Assembly: GCA_051658525.1 (NCBI GenBank)
Contig: JBOFMT010000084.1
Coordinates: 1-64,000 of the forward strand
From: JBOFMT01 sp051658525
GTDB taxonomy: Bacteria; Bacillota_I; Bacilli_A; Erysipelotrichales; Erysipelotrichaceae
Length of the DNA stretch: 64,000 bases
Direction of reading: 5' to 3'
Part shown: positions 26,581 to 35,374 of the stretch, one piece after another
Layout of the letters: each line of letters begins with the position of its first letter
How positions within the stretch are numbered: the first letter of the stretch is position 1
Notes under the pieces: model-generated
The model's input: the letters and a program-made list of their open reading frames with translations, nothing else
What the model was told of the DNA's origin: nothing
Databases searched by the model: none
Program-made: the position numbers and the translations under genes

Positions 26581-27494
26581 TAATATGGTTGTAAAAAGTG
26601 AATCGGCTGTTGCAATATCGCATAAGCACTCGTTGCACATTTTACTTGTGTCTTAAATAATTTATTAAACAGTTCCGGATTATTTAGACGAATCATATAA
26701 CCAAGTTTTTGTCGCGGAATTGCAAGCGGAAATAACTTTTGCAATTGCTCTCCTTTACTTAACGTAACCTCAATCTCTTGATAACCCAACACCGCTACTT
26801 GCAACAGTTGGGCTAACGAACGTCCATCCAAGTACACAATTTCTTTGACTAGCACGCGATCTTTCTCAATATGATAAATACAATATCCTCGCAATTCACC
26901 GTGGCTATTATAGGCACCAATCACGCGGTCATCAAAATACGTTACGGCATCGAATATCTCTTGAAACTCTTCCACAGAACGATGAGCAATCCCTTGAAAA
27001 TGCTGCGTAAAGTTCTCATACACCTTTTTCATTGCATGTAAGTCGTCCAATGGTTCCACACCTTCGATTGGGATATCGGAAAAATACTCTGCTTTTAAGA
27101 CATATTTATGCTGATTATAGAGGGGGCGAAACCCATATTTTTCATATAATTTTGGATACTCCGTTCCAACGATAGTAAAGAGTGTTTCTTGTTGCATCTG
27201 TTCTAAAAAAGATTGCATGAGTTGTGCATTCACACTTTGATAACGATAATCTGGATGCACAGCAAAAGCATCAACCGCACTCACTTTTAACACACGATTC
27301 ATAAATTTAATCCGACGGAAGGAATAACTCAATGAAGAAACTAAAAGCGCATCTTGTTCAAACACGATACTAGATGCTAATATTCCTCGTTTTTGTGAAT
27401 AATACTCCAAACGTTCTAAGTTTTGAAAACAATGGGTATGCCGATACAATTCATAAATTCTCTTCTGATCTTCTACGATTGCATTCTTTAACAT
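26580..27494 (-). CDS. GNAT-family N-acetyltransferase
   Basis: Predicted acetyltransferase, 304 residues, resembling the two-domain Eis-type GNAT proteins. The acetyl-CoA fold lies near residues 70-125 (VSAVDAFAVHPDYRYQSVNAQLMQSFL then VGTEYPKLYEKYGFRPLY). The usual pyrophosphate loop R/Q-x-x-G/A appears altered to YRYQSVNAQL. The C-terminal half looks like a second, degenerate GNAT or sterol-carrier-like domain. The ribosome site AGAGGAG overlaps the stop of the upstream small membrane-protein gene. It is the last gene of the rapZ-yvcK-whiA operon. Substrate unknown. Confidence 0.8.
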   Translation of the reverse strand: MLKNAIVEDQKRIYELYRHTHCFQNLERLEYYSQKRGILASSIVFEQDALLVSSLSYSFRRIKFMNRVLKVSAVDAFAVHPDYRYQSVNAQLMQSFLEQMQQETLFTIVGTEYPKLYEKYGFRPLYNQHKYVLKAEYFSDIPIEGVEPLDDLHAMKKVYENFTQHFQGIAHRSVEEFQEIFDAVTYFDDRVIGAYNSHGELRGYCIYHIEKDRVLVKEIVYLDGRSLAQLLQVAVLGYQEIEVTLSKGEQLQKLFPLAIPRQKLGYMIRLNNPELFNKLFKTQVKCATSAYAILQQPIHFLQPY

Positions 27495-27496
27495 AT

Positions 27497-27778
27497 TTAC
27501 TCCTCTTCGCGTTCGCGGAACTCTACATCAAAGACATCCGGGTTGCTGTTATTCGCCTCCCGATAATAATACGTCGCATCTTCATTGTATTCATTTTGAT
27601 ACGCATCAAACTGCGACTCCATCTCTTTTTGCGCTTTTCTAATTTTATATCGAAAATACAGTAGCCCAGCTAGTAAGCATACAGCTATGATTGCAACCAA
27701 CCAGAGCAAAAAGGGAAATAATAATACAAACAAACTCAATCCTAAAAATGCGGTAACAATGGATGTGATACTTCTCAT
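27497..27778 (-). CDS. Small membrane protein, unknown
   Basis: Not recognised, 93 residues. Two hydrophobic segments fill residues 4-42 (FLGLSLFVLLFPFLLWLVAIIAVCL). They are followed by a basic stop-transfer patch YFRYKIRKAQKE and a very acidic C-terminus ending EREEE. GGAGG lies four bases before the ATG. Close packing with whiA (eight bases) and the GNAT gene (two bases) indicates cotranscription. Confidence 0.75.
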   Translation of the reverse strand: MRSITSIVTAFLGLSLFVLLFPFLLWLVAIIAVCLLAGLLYFRYKIRKAQKEMESQFDAYQNEYNEDATYYYREANNSNPDVFDVEFREREEE

Positions 27779-27786
27779 AAGACCTC

Positions 27787-28722
27787 CTATTTTTTATATT
27801 TTTCGGCAATTTCTGCAATCTTACTCAATCGATGACGCATTCCTGATTTGGAAATACTCCCATCGTATTCTTCTGAGAATAATTCGCAAAGTTCAACCAA
27901 ACTAGCTTCTGGATTTTCTTTCCGTAATACAGCAATTTGAAACAATTTCTCAGGCAATGACTCAAGTCCAGCATAATTTTCGATCCATTCAATATCCTCA
28001 TACTGCTTGCGCCCTGCAGCCATTGACTTCATTTCATTTGCTAATTCACAGTTGTCCAATCTTGTTAAGGAGTTGATAAAGCCTCGTTGAATTCTAGAAT
28101 CCTCAAAAACAAATACGGCATTACTCGCCTCAATGACTCTTAAAAAATCAGCAATCTTATCGGATGCTTTCAAATAGACTACCTCTTGATTTCGTCGCTT
28201 GATATATTTCGCATCCAAAGCGAATGAGTTCATCAACTTTTGTAAATATTTGGCTAATTCGATGGTAGATGATGCTATCTCTAAGTGGTAGTTTGCATTG
28301 TTTGGAGAATTCACGCTTCCTCCAGCTAGAAAAGCACCAGCCAAATAGGCACGTTTATCACAATCTTTTTTTATAATTTTTCGACTCGGGTGAGTTTTTA
28401 ATCCCGAATCTCCCATAATATCCAAAGAACGTAAGATTTCCGTCGCTTTGTTCATAACGCGAATAACATAAATATTATTTTTCTTCAATTTCATTTTTTT
28501 AATTACAGATAGTTCTGTTTCTACTTGAAACAAATCCTTGATTAATTTATAAATTCTTTTTGCTGTTGTCGCATTCTCACTCTTGATTGTTATGTGCATA
28601 CCATTTGATGTAAAGTTTAAGGTAGCGCACATTTGTATCAATGCTGAAAGTTCTGCTTGGCGACAACAAACCAATAACTCATTGTTCGCTATTTCAGCCT
28701 TAACTTCACTTGTAAATGACAT
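27787..28722 (-). CDS. whiA: DNA-binding protein WhiA
   Basis: WhiA family, 311 residues, linked to cell division and chromosome segregation in Gram-positives. The N-terminal homing-endonuclease-like domain is seen (CCRQAELSALIQMCATLNF ... KRAYLAGAFLAGGSVNSPN). The C-terminal helix-turn-helix is near residues 260-305 (ASLVELCELFSEEYDGSISKSGMRHRLSKIAEIAE). The ribosome site is contained in the end of yvcK (GAGGAGTAATT ATG). Gene order rapZ-yvcK-whiA matches Bacillus. Confidence 0.96.
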   Translation of the reverse strand: MSFTSEVKAEIANNELLVCCRQAELSALIQMCATLNFTSNGMHITIKSENATTAKRIYKLIKDLFQVETELSVIKKMKLKKNNIYVIRVMNKATEILRSLDIMGDSGLKTHPSRKIIKKDCDKRAYLAGAFLAGGSVNSPNNANYHLEIASSTIELAKYLQKLMNSFALDAKYIKRRNQEVVYLKASDKIADFLRVIEASNAVFVFEDSRIQRGFINSLTRLDNCELANEMKSMAAGRKQYEDIEWIENYAGLESLPEKLFQIAVLRKENPEASLVELCELFSEEYDGSISKSGMRHRLSKIAEIAEKYKK

Positions 28723-28724
28723 AA

Positions 28725-29669
28725 TTACTCCTCTAATTCCATTATCTTCATTAGCTCTTTTGCTATTTTGTTACTATCATGACGAATCAATCCATTTTCT
28801 ATCGTTAGGATATCTGCGCTAACAATGTGATAGGGTTTGACTGCATTTGTGGAAACAACCATGTTAGCCCCTTGTGCCTCATAGCGTTGTTTCACTACTT
28901 CTTCAATGCGATTACTATGAATCAACACCGTTTCAATTACCGGTTGTCCAATATGACGCTCAATCGCATCTACATGGTCCTCTAAGGTATATCCATCGGT
29001 TTCACCCGGCTGACTCATCGCATTACAAATATATATTTTTTTTGCTTTACTTGCCAGTATTGCATCACGAAGTTCATCAATGATGACATTAGGAATGATA
29101 CTAGTATATAAAGAACCAATACCAAAAATCAAATAATCCGCCTCTTCGATTGCCTGTATGGCTTCAGCACTTGCTTTCACGGGATGATCATAAAATACCG
29201 ATTCAATTTGATTTTGATACTTGGGGATATTGCTTTCCCCGCGTACGATTACACCATCCTTCATCTTCGCATACAAAGTAATAAACTCCAGTGAAGAAGG
29301 AATGATTTCCCCTTTGATTTTTAAAAATCTGCTTGCCAACTGAATTGCTTCTTTAAAGCTACCTCGTGTATCCGAAAGTGCTGCTAAGATTAAATTTCCC
29401 AGGTTATGACCTGTAACATCCCCATCATCACCTTGAAAACGATAATCCATCAATTCACGGAATAAGTTCTCATCCTCTGACATCGATACTAAAACATTTC
29501 GAATATCACCCATCGCAGGTAAAAAATAACGTTCCCGTAACCGTCCTGTCGAACCACCATCATCCGCAACAGTAACAATAGTTGCCAATTCTAACGATTC
29601 TTCTTGCTTTAATCCTCTCATTATTACAGAGAGACCGGTTCCTCCCCCAATTACACAAATTTTTGTCAT
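28725..29669 (-). CDS. yvcK: YvcK/GlmR-family protein
   Basis: CofD-like fold protein, 314 residues, required for growth on gluconeogenic carbon sources and cell-wall precursor balance in Bacillus. The N-terminal nucleotide-sugar loop ICVIGGGTGLSVIMRGLK and the TVADDGGSTGRLRERY motif are conserved. The FGIGSLYTSIIPN motif is also conserved. Its ATG overlaps the rapZ stop by four bases (ATGA), so translation is coupled. UDP-sugar binding is known for relatives, inferred here. Confidence 0.95.
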   Translation of the reverse strand: MTKICVIGGGTGLSVIMRGLKQEESLELATIVTVADDGGSTGRLRERYFLPAMGDIRNVLVSMSEDENLFRELMDYRFQGDDGDVTGHNLGNLILAALSDTRGSFKEAIQLASRFLKIKGEIIPSSLEFITLYAKMKDGVIVRGESNIPKYQNQIESVFYDHPVKASAEAIQAIEEADYLIFGIGSLYTSIIPNVIIDELRDAILASKAKKIYICNAMSQPGETDGYTLEDHVDAIERHIGQPVIETVLIHSNRIEEVVKQRYEAQGANMVVSTNAVKPYHIVSADILTIENGLIRHDSNKIAKELMKIMELEE

Positions 29670-30523
29670 AAGGCATCCTTTGTATCACGGTGGCTAATAT
29701 AGCATGGATACAATTGCTCATACTTATGATACAAGTAATTGGCAACACTTACTGAGCGATGTTGTCCCCCAGTACAGCCAATCCCAACGGTTATATGATT
29801 TTTTGCTCCGTTCGCATAACTTGCAAGGGTTAAATTCAAATACTGTTCTAATACTTGTAACAAAGATTTAGTTTCCTCAAATCCCATAACGTAATCATAC
29901 ACTGGTGCATCATTTCCTGTTTGTGGGCGAAGTTCTTTAATATAATATGGATTAGGTAAAATACGCATATCAAAAATTAAATCCGCATCTAATGGAACAC
30001 CGTGTTTGAAGCCGAATGATATAAACGATACAGAAAAACTTGCAGTTTTTGATAAACTTAACTTCGTTTCTAACATTCCTTTTAGTTCACCGATGGAAAG
30101 CTTTGTCGTATCCAAATGCATCGTTGCCGTTTCAAAGATGTTTGTAAACAATTCGCGCTCGCATTCAATTGCTTCTTCTAATGTATTTGCACGGTTTGCC
30201 AATAGGAATGGATGATGTCTTCTTGTAAATTTATATCGTAACAATAACGTTTCATTGCTAGCATCCAAATACAATACTTTAACTTTAATATTATTTTGTT
30301 CAAAGAATTGAATAAACTTAGGATAATCAATTGCTGTGGTAGCCAACGCAATATTACAATAGCGCAGTTCATAATTCGGATGAATAATTTCTCCTAAATG
30401 GGAAATCAATTGCACTGGAAATTGATCGATACAATGATATCCAATATCTTCAAGCACACTCATAGCACTGGATTTCCCAGCCCCAGACATACCTGTAATC
30501 AATACTACATTTTGTGGTTTCAT
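29666..30523 (-). CDS. rapZ: RapZ/YvcJ-family nucleotide-binding protein
   Basis: P-loop NTPase of the RapZ family, 285 residues. Walker A is LITGMSGAGKSSAM near residue 9. The second conserved stretch is LDASNETLLLRYKFTRRHHP. The C-terminal motif IGCTGGQHRSVSVANYL is typical. In E. coli the family is an RNA adaptor controlling glmS. In Firmicutes (YvcJ) it affects competence, and the mechanism is unclear. First gene of the rapZ-yvcK-whiA unit. No strong promoter stands out in the 202-base divergent gap. Confidence 0.95.
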   Translation of the reverse strand: MKPQNVVLITGMSGAGKSSAMSVLEDIGYHCIDQFPVQLISHLGEIIHPNYELRYCNIALATTAIDYPKFIQFFEQNNIKVKVLYLDASNETLLLRYKFTRRHHPFLLANRANTLEEAIECERELFTNIFETATMHLDTTKLSIGELKGMLETKLSLSKTASFSVSFISFGFKHGVPLDADLIFDMRILPNPYYIKELRPQTGNDAPVYDYVMGFEETKSLLQVLEQYLNLTLASYANGAKNHITVGIGCTGGQHRSVSVANYLYHKYEQLYPCYISHRDTKDAL

Positions 30524-30667
30524 ACGATCCCCTCAACTCTCTTCTTACTATTTTCACTCTCTATTTTATCACAAATTACACAAAAAATCGCTACCATCCT
30601 GCGCTTACACTTTTTAACATGATTTCTACCTCATATCACAATAGGAAGTAAAAAAAAATAGATTCTT

Positions 30668-30696
30668 TTGTTTACTTTGGTGTAACCCCATATAGT
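30668..30696 (+). promoter_or_regulatory. Promoter of MFS gene
   Basis: TTGTTT (30668-30673) and TATAGT (30691-30696) are 17 bases apart. AAAGGAGG follows before the ATG at 30726. Confidence 0.65.
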
Positions 30697-30725
30697 ATGA
30701 TAGTAGAGAAAAAGGAGGTAGGATT

Positions 30726-31964
30726 ATGAAAAAAATAAAAACCATCCATTATGCTTGGATTTTGCTCCTAGCATTGTGTGTGATTCGCAGTTTATCCGCT
30801 GCTGGAATTAATAATACAGGAGGTCTATTCTTAAAGCCAGTTGCTGATAGTTTAGGCACCGGTGTAGGTAACTTATCCATCTATTTCTCCATATCTTCCA
30901 TCGCGACATTATTCTTTATGCCGATTGCTGGAAAGCTCGTAAAGACAATGTCAACCAAACGCTTGATTCAATATGCGATCTTAATTCAAGCAGGAAGTTT
31001 TATTGCCCTTGGTTTTATGAACCATGTAGTTGCATGGTATCTACTCGCTATTCCACTTGGTATTGGAGGAGCCATTCTAGTAAATTTAGTAGGACCGATT
31101 CTTATCAATCGCTGGTTCCATAAAAACGCTGGTTTAGCCTTGGGAATTTTAATGGCTAGCGTTGGTTTATTTGGTGCTGTCATTCAACCTGCACTTAGCG
31201 CAAGCATTGCCAATACCGGATGGAGAAGTTCTTATATTATTTTAGGAACCGTTGTTCTTATCATCGTCTTATTGGTAACGTATTTTGGAATTAAAGACCA
31301 GCCTAGTGATATTGGACTACTGCCTGTCGGTATGGATACGGAAACAATGGAGGCGAGTGCAAACACGCAACAAACAGGTTTGACAATACAAGCTGCACGC
31401 AGTTCAAAAGCGTTCTACTTCCTCATTGTCTTTATGATTACCATTACTGCATTTGGAGCATTCAATCAACATATGGCAACCTACGGTGCTTCACTTGGTT
31501 ACGATGCCAATCGCGTAGGAAGTATTCTATCACTATCGATGATTGGAAGTAGCATTGGAGCCATTGGTATTGGACTCATCAATGATAAAATTGGTGTATA
31601 TAAAACGGCAATGGGCTTGCTCGCTTTGATTGTTATTTCTATCATTAGTTTAGCACTAGGTGCGACTAACATCATGCTCTTCGCTATTGGTTCCTTCTTA
31701 TTGGGGCTTGGTAGTATGGGAATCCCTGTATTGGGCCCTTTATTAGCCAAAACGATGTTTGGAGAAAAAGACTACGAAGAAATATATGCAAATGTTATGA
31801 TGGGTCCACCATTGGCTACTATCTTATTGTTACCACTGTATGGATTCCTATACGATCTTACTGGTAGTTACACGCTTGTAATGATCATTATGTTTATCTT
31901 TATTCTAATTGGTATCGTCAGTATTTACATTGGTTGGAAAAAACGTCCATCCATTGATGCCTAG
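30726..31964 (+). CDS. Major facilitator superfamily transporter
   Basis: Twelve-helix carrier of the MFS, 412 residues. Similar in style to the oxalate/formate antiporter-like (OFA) group, with a short N-terminal tail and an early helix pair (YAWILLLALCVIRSLSAAG). The MFS loop 2-3 motif is weak (GKLVKTMSTKRLI). A Gly-rich helix 5 (LGIGGAILVNLVGPILINRWF) and motif GLALGILMASVGLFGA follow. Monocistronic on the plus strand between two minus-strand operons. Substrate cannot be read from sequence. Confidence 0.88.
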   Translation: MKKIKTIHYAWILLLALCVIRSLSAAGINNTGGLFLKPVADSLGTGVGNLSIYFSISSIATLFFMPIAGKLVKTMSTKRLIQYAILIQAGSFIALGFMNHVVAWYLLAIPLGIGGAILVNLVGPILINRWFHKNAGLALGILMASVGLFGAVIQPALSASIANTGWRSSYIILGTVVLIIVLLVTYFGIKDQPSDIGLLPVGMDTETMEASANTQQTGLTIQAARSSKAFYFLIVFMITITAFGAFNQHMATYGASLGYDANRVGSILSLSMIGSSIGAIGIGLINDKIGVYKTAMGLLALIVISIISLALGATNIMLFAIGSFLLGLGSMGIPVLGPLLAKTMFGEKDYEEIYANVMMGPPLATILLLPLYGFLYDLTGSYTLVMIIMFIFILIGIVSIYIGWKKRPSIDA

Positions 31965-31975
31965 TTTAACCTAAT

Positions 31976-32020
31976 AAAAAGGATTCCAACCACTGTAAGT
32001 CATGGTTTGGAATCCTTTTT
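31976..32020. terminator. Bidirectional terminator
   Basis: AAAAAGGATTCCAA pairs with TTGGAATCCTTTTT across a loop of about 17 bases containing further pairing (CCA/TGG). It lies between the convergent MFS and trxB genes. Confidence 0.9.
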
Positions 32021-32026
32021 TTGTTC

Positions 32027-32962
32027 TTAGCTATCTTCATGGCTAATATTATTTATTTGATAGAAACACTGTTGAGCCGCAATGGCACCATCACTCGTTG
32101 CAGTAACTACTTGACGTAATGGCTTTGCAATGCAATCCCCAGCTGCGTAGAGTCCTTTGACTGCCGTTTCCATATGAGCATTAACCTGAACAAAACCATA
32201 GGCATCTAGAACGGGTAATTGAGCTAGAAATCCCGTTGCTGGATCAGCACCTATGCACGGAAATACACCATCACAAGAAAGTTGACAAGGCGTATGGTCT
32301 ACCGTATTTTCTAAAATCATACTCGTAACATGTTGACCATCACCAAGAATTTCTTTCGCGATAAAATTTTTCTGATGAACAATTTTGGGATTGTTTTCAA
32401 TTTCCTTTTGCACTTGTAATTCCGCTCGAAAAACATCTCTTCGTGTAATTAAATTCACGCGCTTGGCAAATTTCGATAAGTAACTTGCTTCTTCTAATGC
32501 CGTATTTCCTCCACCGATCACATTTACGATTTTGTCTTTATAAAAAGCTCCATCGCAAGTTGCACAGTAGGAAACACCACGCCCAAGATATTGTTGTTCC
32601 CCCGGAACTCCAAGTAAACGTTCTTTGGTTCCCGTAGCTACGATAACGGTTTTTGCTAGGTAGGTTTGATCTGTACAAACAACGCGTTTTAGTTCACCAA
32701 ACGTCTCTACCTGTTGTACATCACCATAAGCGTATTCACACCCAAAACTAGTTGCATGTTCATACATTTGATATGCTAAGTCTGGTCCACTCGTCTCTTT
32801 GATACCTGGCCAGTTTTCAATTTGATACGTTTTTAATAACTTTCCTCCTGGTGCACTTGCATCTAGAAGCAAGCAAGATAAGCCTGCTCTACTTCCATAC
32901 AATGCAGCGCTCATTCCAGCGGGACCTGCACCAATGATTATAAGATCGAATTGTCGCTCCAT
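32027..32962 (-). CDS. trxB: Thioredoxin-disulfide reductase
   Basis: Flavoprotein that reduces thioredoxin with NADPH, 311 residues. FAD-binding motif is IIGAGPAGMSAALYGS. The redox pair is CATCDG near residue 140. The NADPH-binding GGGNTALEEA follows, and the C-terminal FAD motif is YAAGDCIAKPLRQVVTA. AAGGAG before the ATG lies inside the 3' end of the lgt-ppaX gene, with a 25-base overlap. Standard length. Confidence 0.96.
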   Translation of the reverse strand: MERQFDLIIIGAGPAGMSAALYGSRAGLSCLLLDASAPGGKLLKTYQIENWPGIKETSGPDLAYQMYEHATSFGCEYAYGDVQQVETFGELKRVVCTDQTYLAKTVIVATGTKERLLGVPGEQQYLGRGVSYCATCDGAFYKDKIVNVIGGGNTALEEASYLSKFAKRVNLITRRDVFRAELQVQKEIENNPKIVHQKNFIAKEILGDGQHVTSMILENTVDHTPCQLSCDGVFPCIGADPATGFLAQLPVLDAYGFVQVNAHMETAVKGLYAAGDCIAKPLRQVVTATSDGAIAAQQCFYQINNISHEDS

Positions 32963-34413
32963 TCTCGGTTCTCCTTCACAAGATCAACTAATGCTTGTAA
33001 ATGCGTAATGGTTACCATCGGTTTCTCTTTTTCGATTGCTTCGCGATTTGCTTCATCACTTACAAAGGCAACAGAGAAGGCAGCCATATTTTTTGCTGTT
33101 TTGATATCACTAGCAAAATCCCCTACATAGATCAAATCATCATGTCCACGATACATAGCTTTGCATGCTTTCATTAATCCTTCTGGATTTGGCTTAGCAT
33201 GTGTGACATCATCTACCCCAACTATACTTTGGAAATAGGTTTCCATTCCAAAGAAAGTAATGGCATGTTGAACCAAAGCATGATTTTTATTTGAAACAAT
33301 ACCAAGGTCGTACCCTTGAGAATGTAGGGAAACTACCGTTTCAAACGCACCGTCCATAAGCGATACCATTTCATCATGATTCTTATAATTAAATTCGCGA
33401 TAGGTTTGAATCATCGCATCGAGTTCTGTTTCATCTGAAGTATACTGTGCAAATGTTTGCTTTAACGTTGGACCAAAAAACGTACGCAGTGTTTTTTCAT
33501 CCAAGACCATTTCTGGACGATGAATTTGGAATGTATGGATAAAGCTTGCTTGAATCAGAGCCTCAGAATCTAAAAGCGTTCCATCAAAATCAAATAACAC
33601 CACGGGTTTTTGCTTTCTAAACATTACTGTATTTTTAAAGATACGATCAAATACACCGAGAATCCCTAAAATACCAATCAAGATAAACATGAGAGAAATC
33701 AATTGTGCAATTCGAATATCTCCCAACATCAAGCTATCCGTACGTAACCCTTCTACATACAAGCGAACCAAACCGTACCATGCGATATAGGCAAACATAA
33801 GATCCCCACGCTTTTTACGACCATAACGCTTATAAACTACTGTGATCAGGAAAAACCCAATCAAGTTACCAATCCCTTCAAATAAGAATGTTGGCTGGCG
33901 ATATTCTCCAGCAATATACATATGGTCCTTAATAAACGTTGGCCAACCGTTATAGAATGCTTCACTGACAACATTCCCATAGGCTTCTTGGTTCATAAAA
34001 TTTCCCCAACGCCCGATAAATTGTGCTACAAGGAGATTTGGCATTACCGCATCTGCAATTCGTAGAGGAGAGATACCTCTGCGTTTAAAGAACCATAGCC
34101 CATAAACAACCGCAGCAATCAATCCACCATGAATCGCCAAACCACCTTCCCAAATATAGAAGATTTTGATTGGGTCTGCCAAATACTTTTCCAATTCAAA
34201 TAGTACATACCATAATCTAGCACCAATAAACGCAATTGGTAACATGGTGATAAAAAAGTCTTCTAGCATATCACTTGGATAGCCCATTTTCTTAATCGTA
34301 CGAGAACTCAACCAATAACAGATCCAGGCTGCAGTTATTACGATAATACCGTACCAAGTAATGGTAATGCTACCGATCTCGACAAATGTTTTAAAATCTG
34401 GAAAAAAAGTCAT
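32938..34413 (-). CDS. lgt: Fusion of Lgt with a PpaX-like HAD phosphatase
   Basis: One uninterrupted 491-residue protein. Residues about 1-265 are prolipoprotein diacylglyceryl transferase, a seven-helix membrane enzyme that lipidates lipoprotein cysteines. Its motifs are GLAIHGGLIAAVV and the signature GRWGNFMNQEAYG. Residues about 273-480 are a HAD hydrolase. Motif I is VVLFDFDGTLLDSE, motif II is IVSNK, the Lys is in HAKPNPEG and motif IV is YVGDFASDIKTAKN. In Bacillus lgt and ppaX are separate genes behind hprK, and PpaX removes the pyrophosphate made by HPrK. Here they are joined, putting the phosphatase at the membrane. GGGGG ribosome site. Confidence 0.93.
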   Translation of the reverse strand: MTFFPDFKTFVEIGSITITWYGIIVITAAWICYWLSSRTIKKMGYPSDMLEDFFITMLPIAFIGARLWYVLFELEKYLADPIKIFYIWEGGLAIHGGLIAAVVYGLWFFKRRGISPLRIADAVMPNLLVAQFIGRWGNFMNQEAYGNVVSEAFYNGWPTFIKDHMYIAGEYRQPTFLFEGIGNLIGFFLITVVYKRYGRKKRGDLMFAYIAWYGLVRLYVEGLRTDSLMLGDIRIAQLISLMFILIGILGILGVFDRIFKNTVMFRKQKPVVLFDFDGTLLDSEALIQASFIHTFQIHRPEMVLDEKTLRTFFGPTLKQTFAQYTSDETELDAMIQTYREFNYKNHDEMVSLMDGAFETVVSLHSQGYDLGIVSNKNHALVQHAITFFGMETYFQSIVGVDDVTHAKPNPEGLMKACKAMYRGHDDLIYVGDFASDIKTAKNMAAFSVAFVSDEANREAIEKEKPMVTITHLQALVDLVKENREWSDNSIL

Positions 34414-34423
34414 ATGTTACCCC

Positions 34424-35374
34424 CTATCTATTTTGAGCAATCAAATCAAATACACGTTGCTCAAATTCTTTTGCACTGTCCATACCCATTTCTTTTAATG
34501 TGAAGTTGGTTACTGCAGCTTCAATTACTGCTGCCATCGAACGCCCTTCCTTTACAGGGATGCTGATTTTCGGGATATCCACACCTAAAATCGATTCAAA
34601 CATCTCTTCACCGACACCAATACGGTCGTATGTCTTATTCTTACTCCAGTGTTCTAATTCTATCACTAAATCGACACCTTTTTTCTTTAAGACACTAGAT
34701 ACACCAAACATGCGCGCAACGGAAATAATTCCAACTCCGCGAATTTCCAACATACCTTCTAATAGTTCAGGTGCTTTCCCAATCAAATGATTATGGATTT
34801 TATAACAATCGACACGATCATCAGCAACGAGTAAGTGACCGCGCTTAATTAATTCAAGTGCAATCTCACTTTTCCCTAATCCACTCTCGCCTTTTATAAG
34901 AACACCTTTTCCAAAGATGGATAAGAAACCACCATGAACATTATCGAATGGTGCCATCATCTCATCCAAATCCATAATAAGAAGGATAATCAATTGATAG
35001 GTTGGAATATCCGTTTGGAAAATTGGAAAGTTCTTTTCCTTTGCTATTTCTTCCAGTAATGGCGGTATCGGATGATTTTTCGCAATAATAATCGCAGGTG
35101 TTGGATCTTTTGTTAGAAAATCAAACGCGGTTCGTTGATGTTCCTCACTCATGATTTTAATATATTCAATTTCTTTATCACCGAAAATAATCAAACGCTT
35201 TGACTGTGAATAATCAAAATATTGTGCCAACTCCAATCCTGGACGATTGATATCCGGAATCTCAATCATCCGATTGAGACTCTCATCATTCCCTACGATT
35301 TGTGTAAAATTAAAATGATCAATCAACACACGAACACTTTGTGGTTGAATTTCAGTTTGATTGTGATTTGGCAT
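34424..35374 (-). CDS. hprK: HPr kinase/phosphorylase
   Basis: Bifunctional enzyme that phosphorylates HPr on Ser46 and removes the phosphate by phosphorolysis, yielding pyrophosphate. It has 316 residues. The N-terminal domain precedes a P-loop GESGLGKSEIALEL near residue 155. Conserved VADDRVD and the signature LLEGMLEIRGVGIISVARMFG follow. The start lies inside the uvrA 3' end (23-base overlap) with GAGGG upstream. The adjoining lgt-ppaX fusion supplies a likely pyrophosphatase. Confidence 0.97.
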   Translation of the reverse strand: MPNHNQTEIQPQSVRVLIDHFNFTQIVGNDESLNRMIEIPDINRPGLELAQYFDYSQSKRLIIFGDKEIEYIKIMSEEHQRTAFDFLTKDPTPAIIIAKNHPIPPLLEEIAKEKNFPIFQTDIPTYQLIILLIMDLDEMMAPFDNVHGGFLSIFGKGVLIKGESGLGKSEIALELIKRGHLLVADDRVDCYKIHNHLIGKAPELLEGMLEIRGVGIISVARMFGVSSVLKKKGVDLVIELEHWSKNKTYDRIGVGEEMFESILGVDIPKISIPVKEGRSMAAVIEAAVTNFTLKEMGMDSAKEFEQRVFDLIAQNR

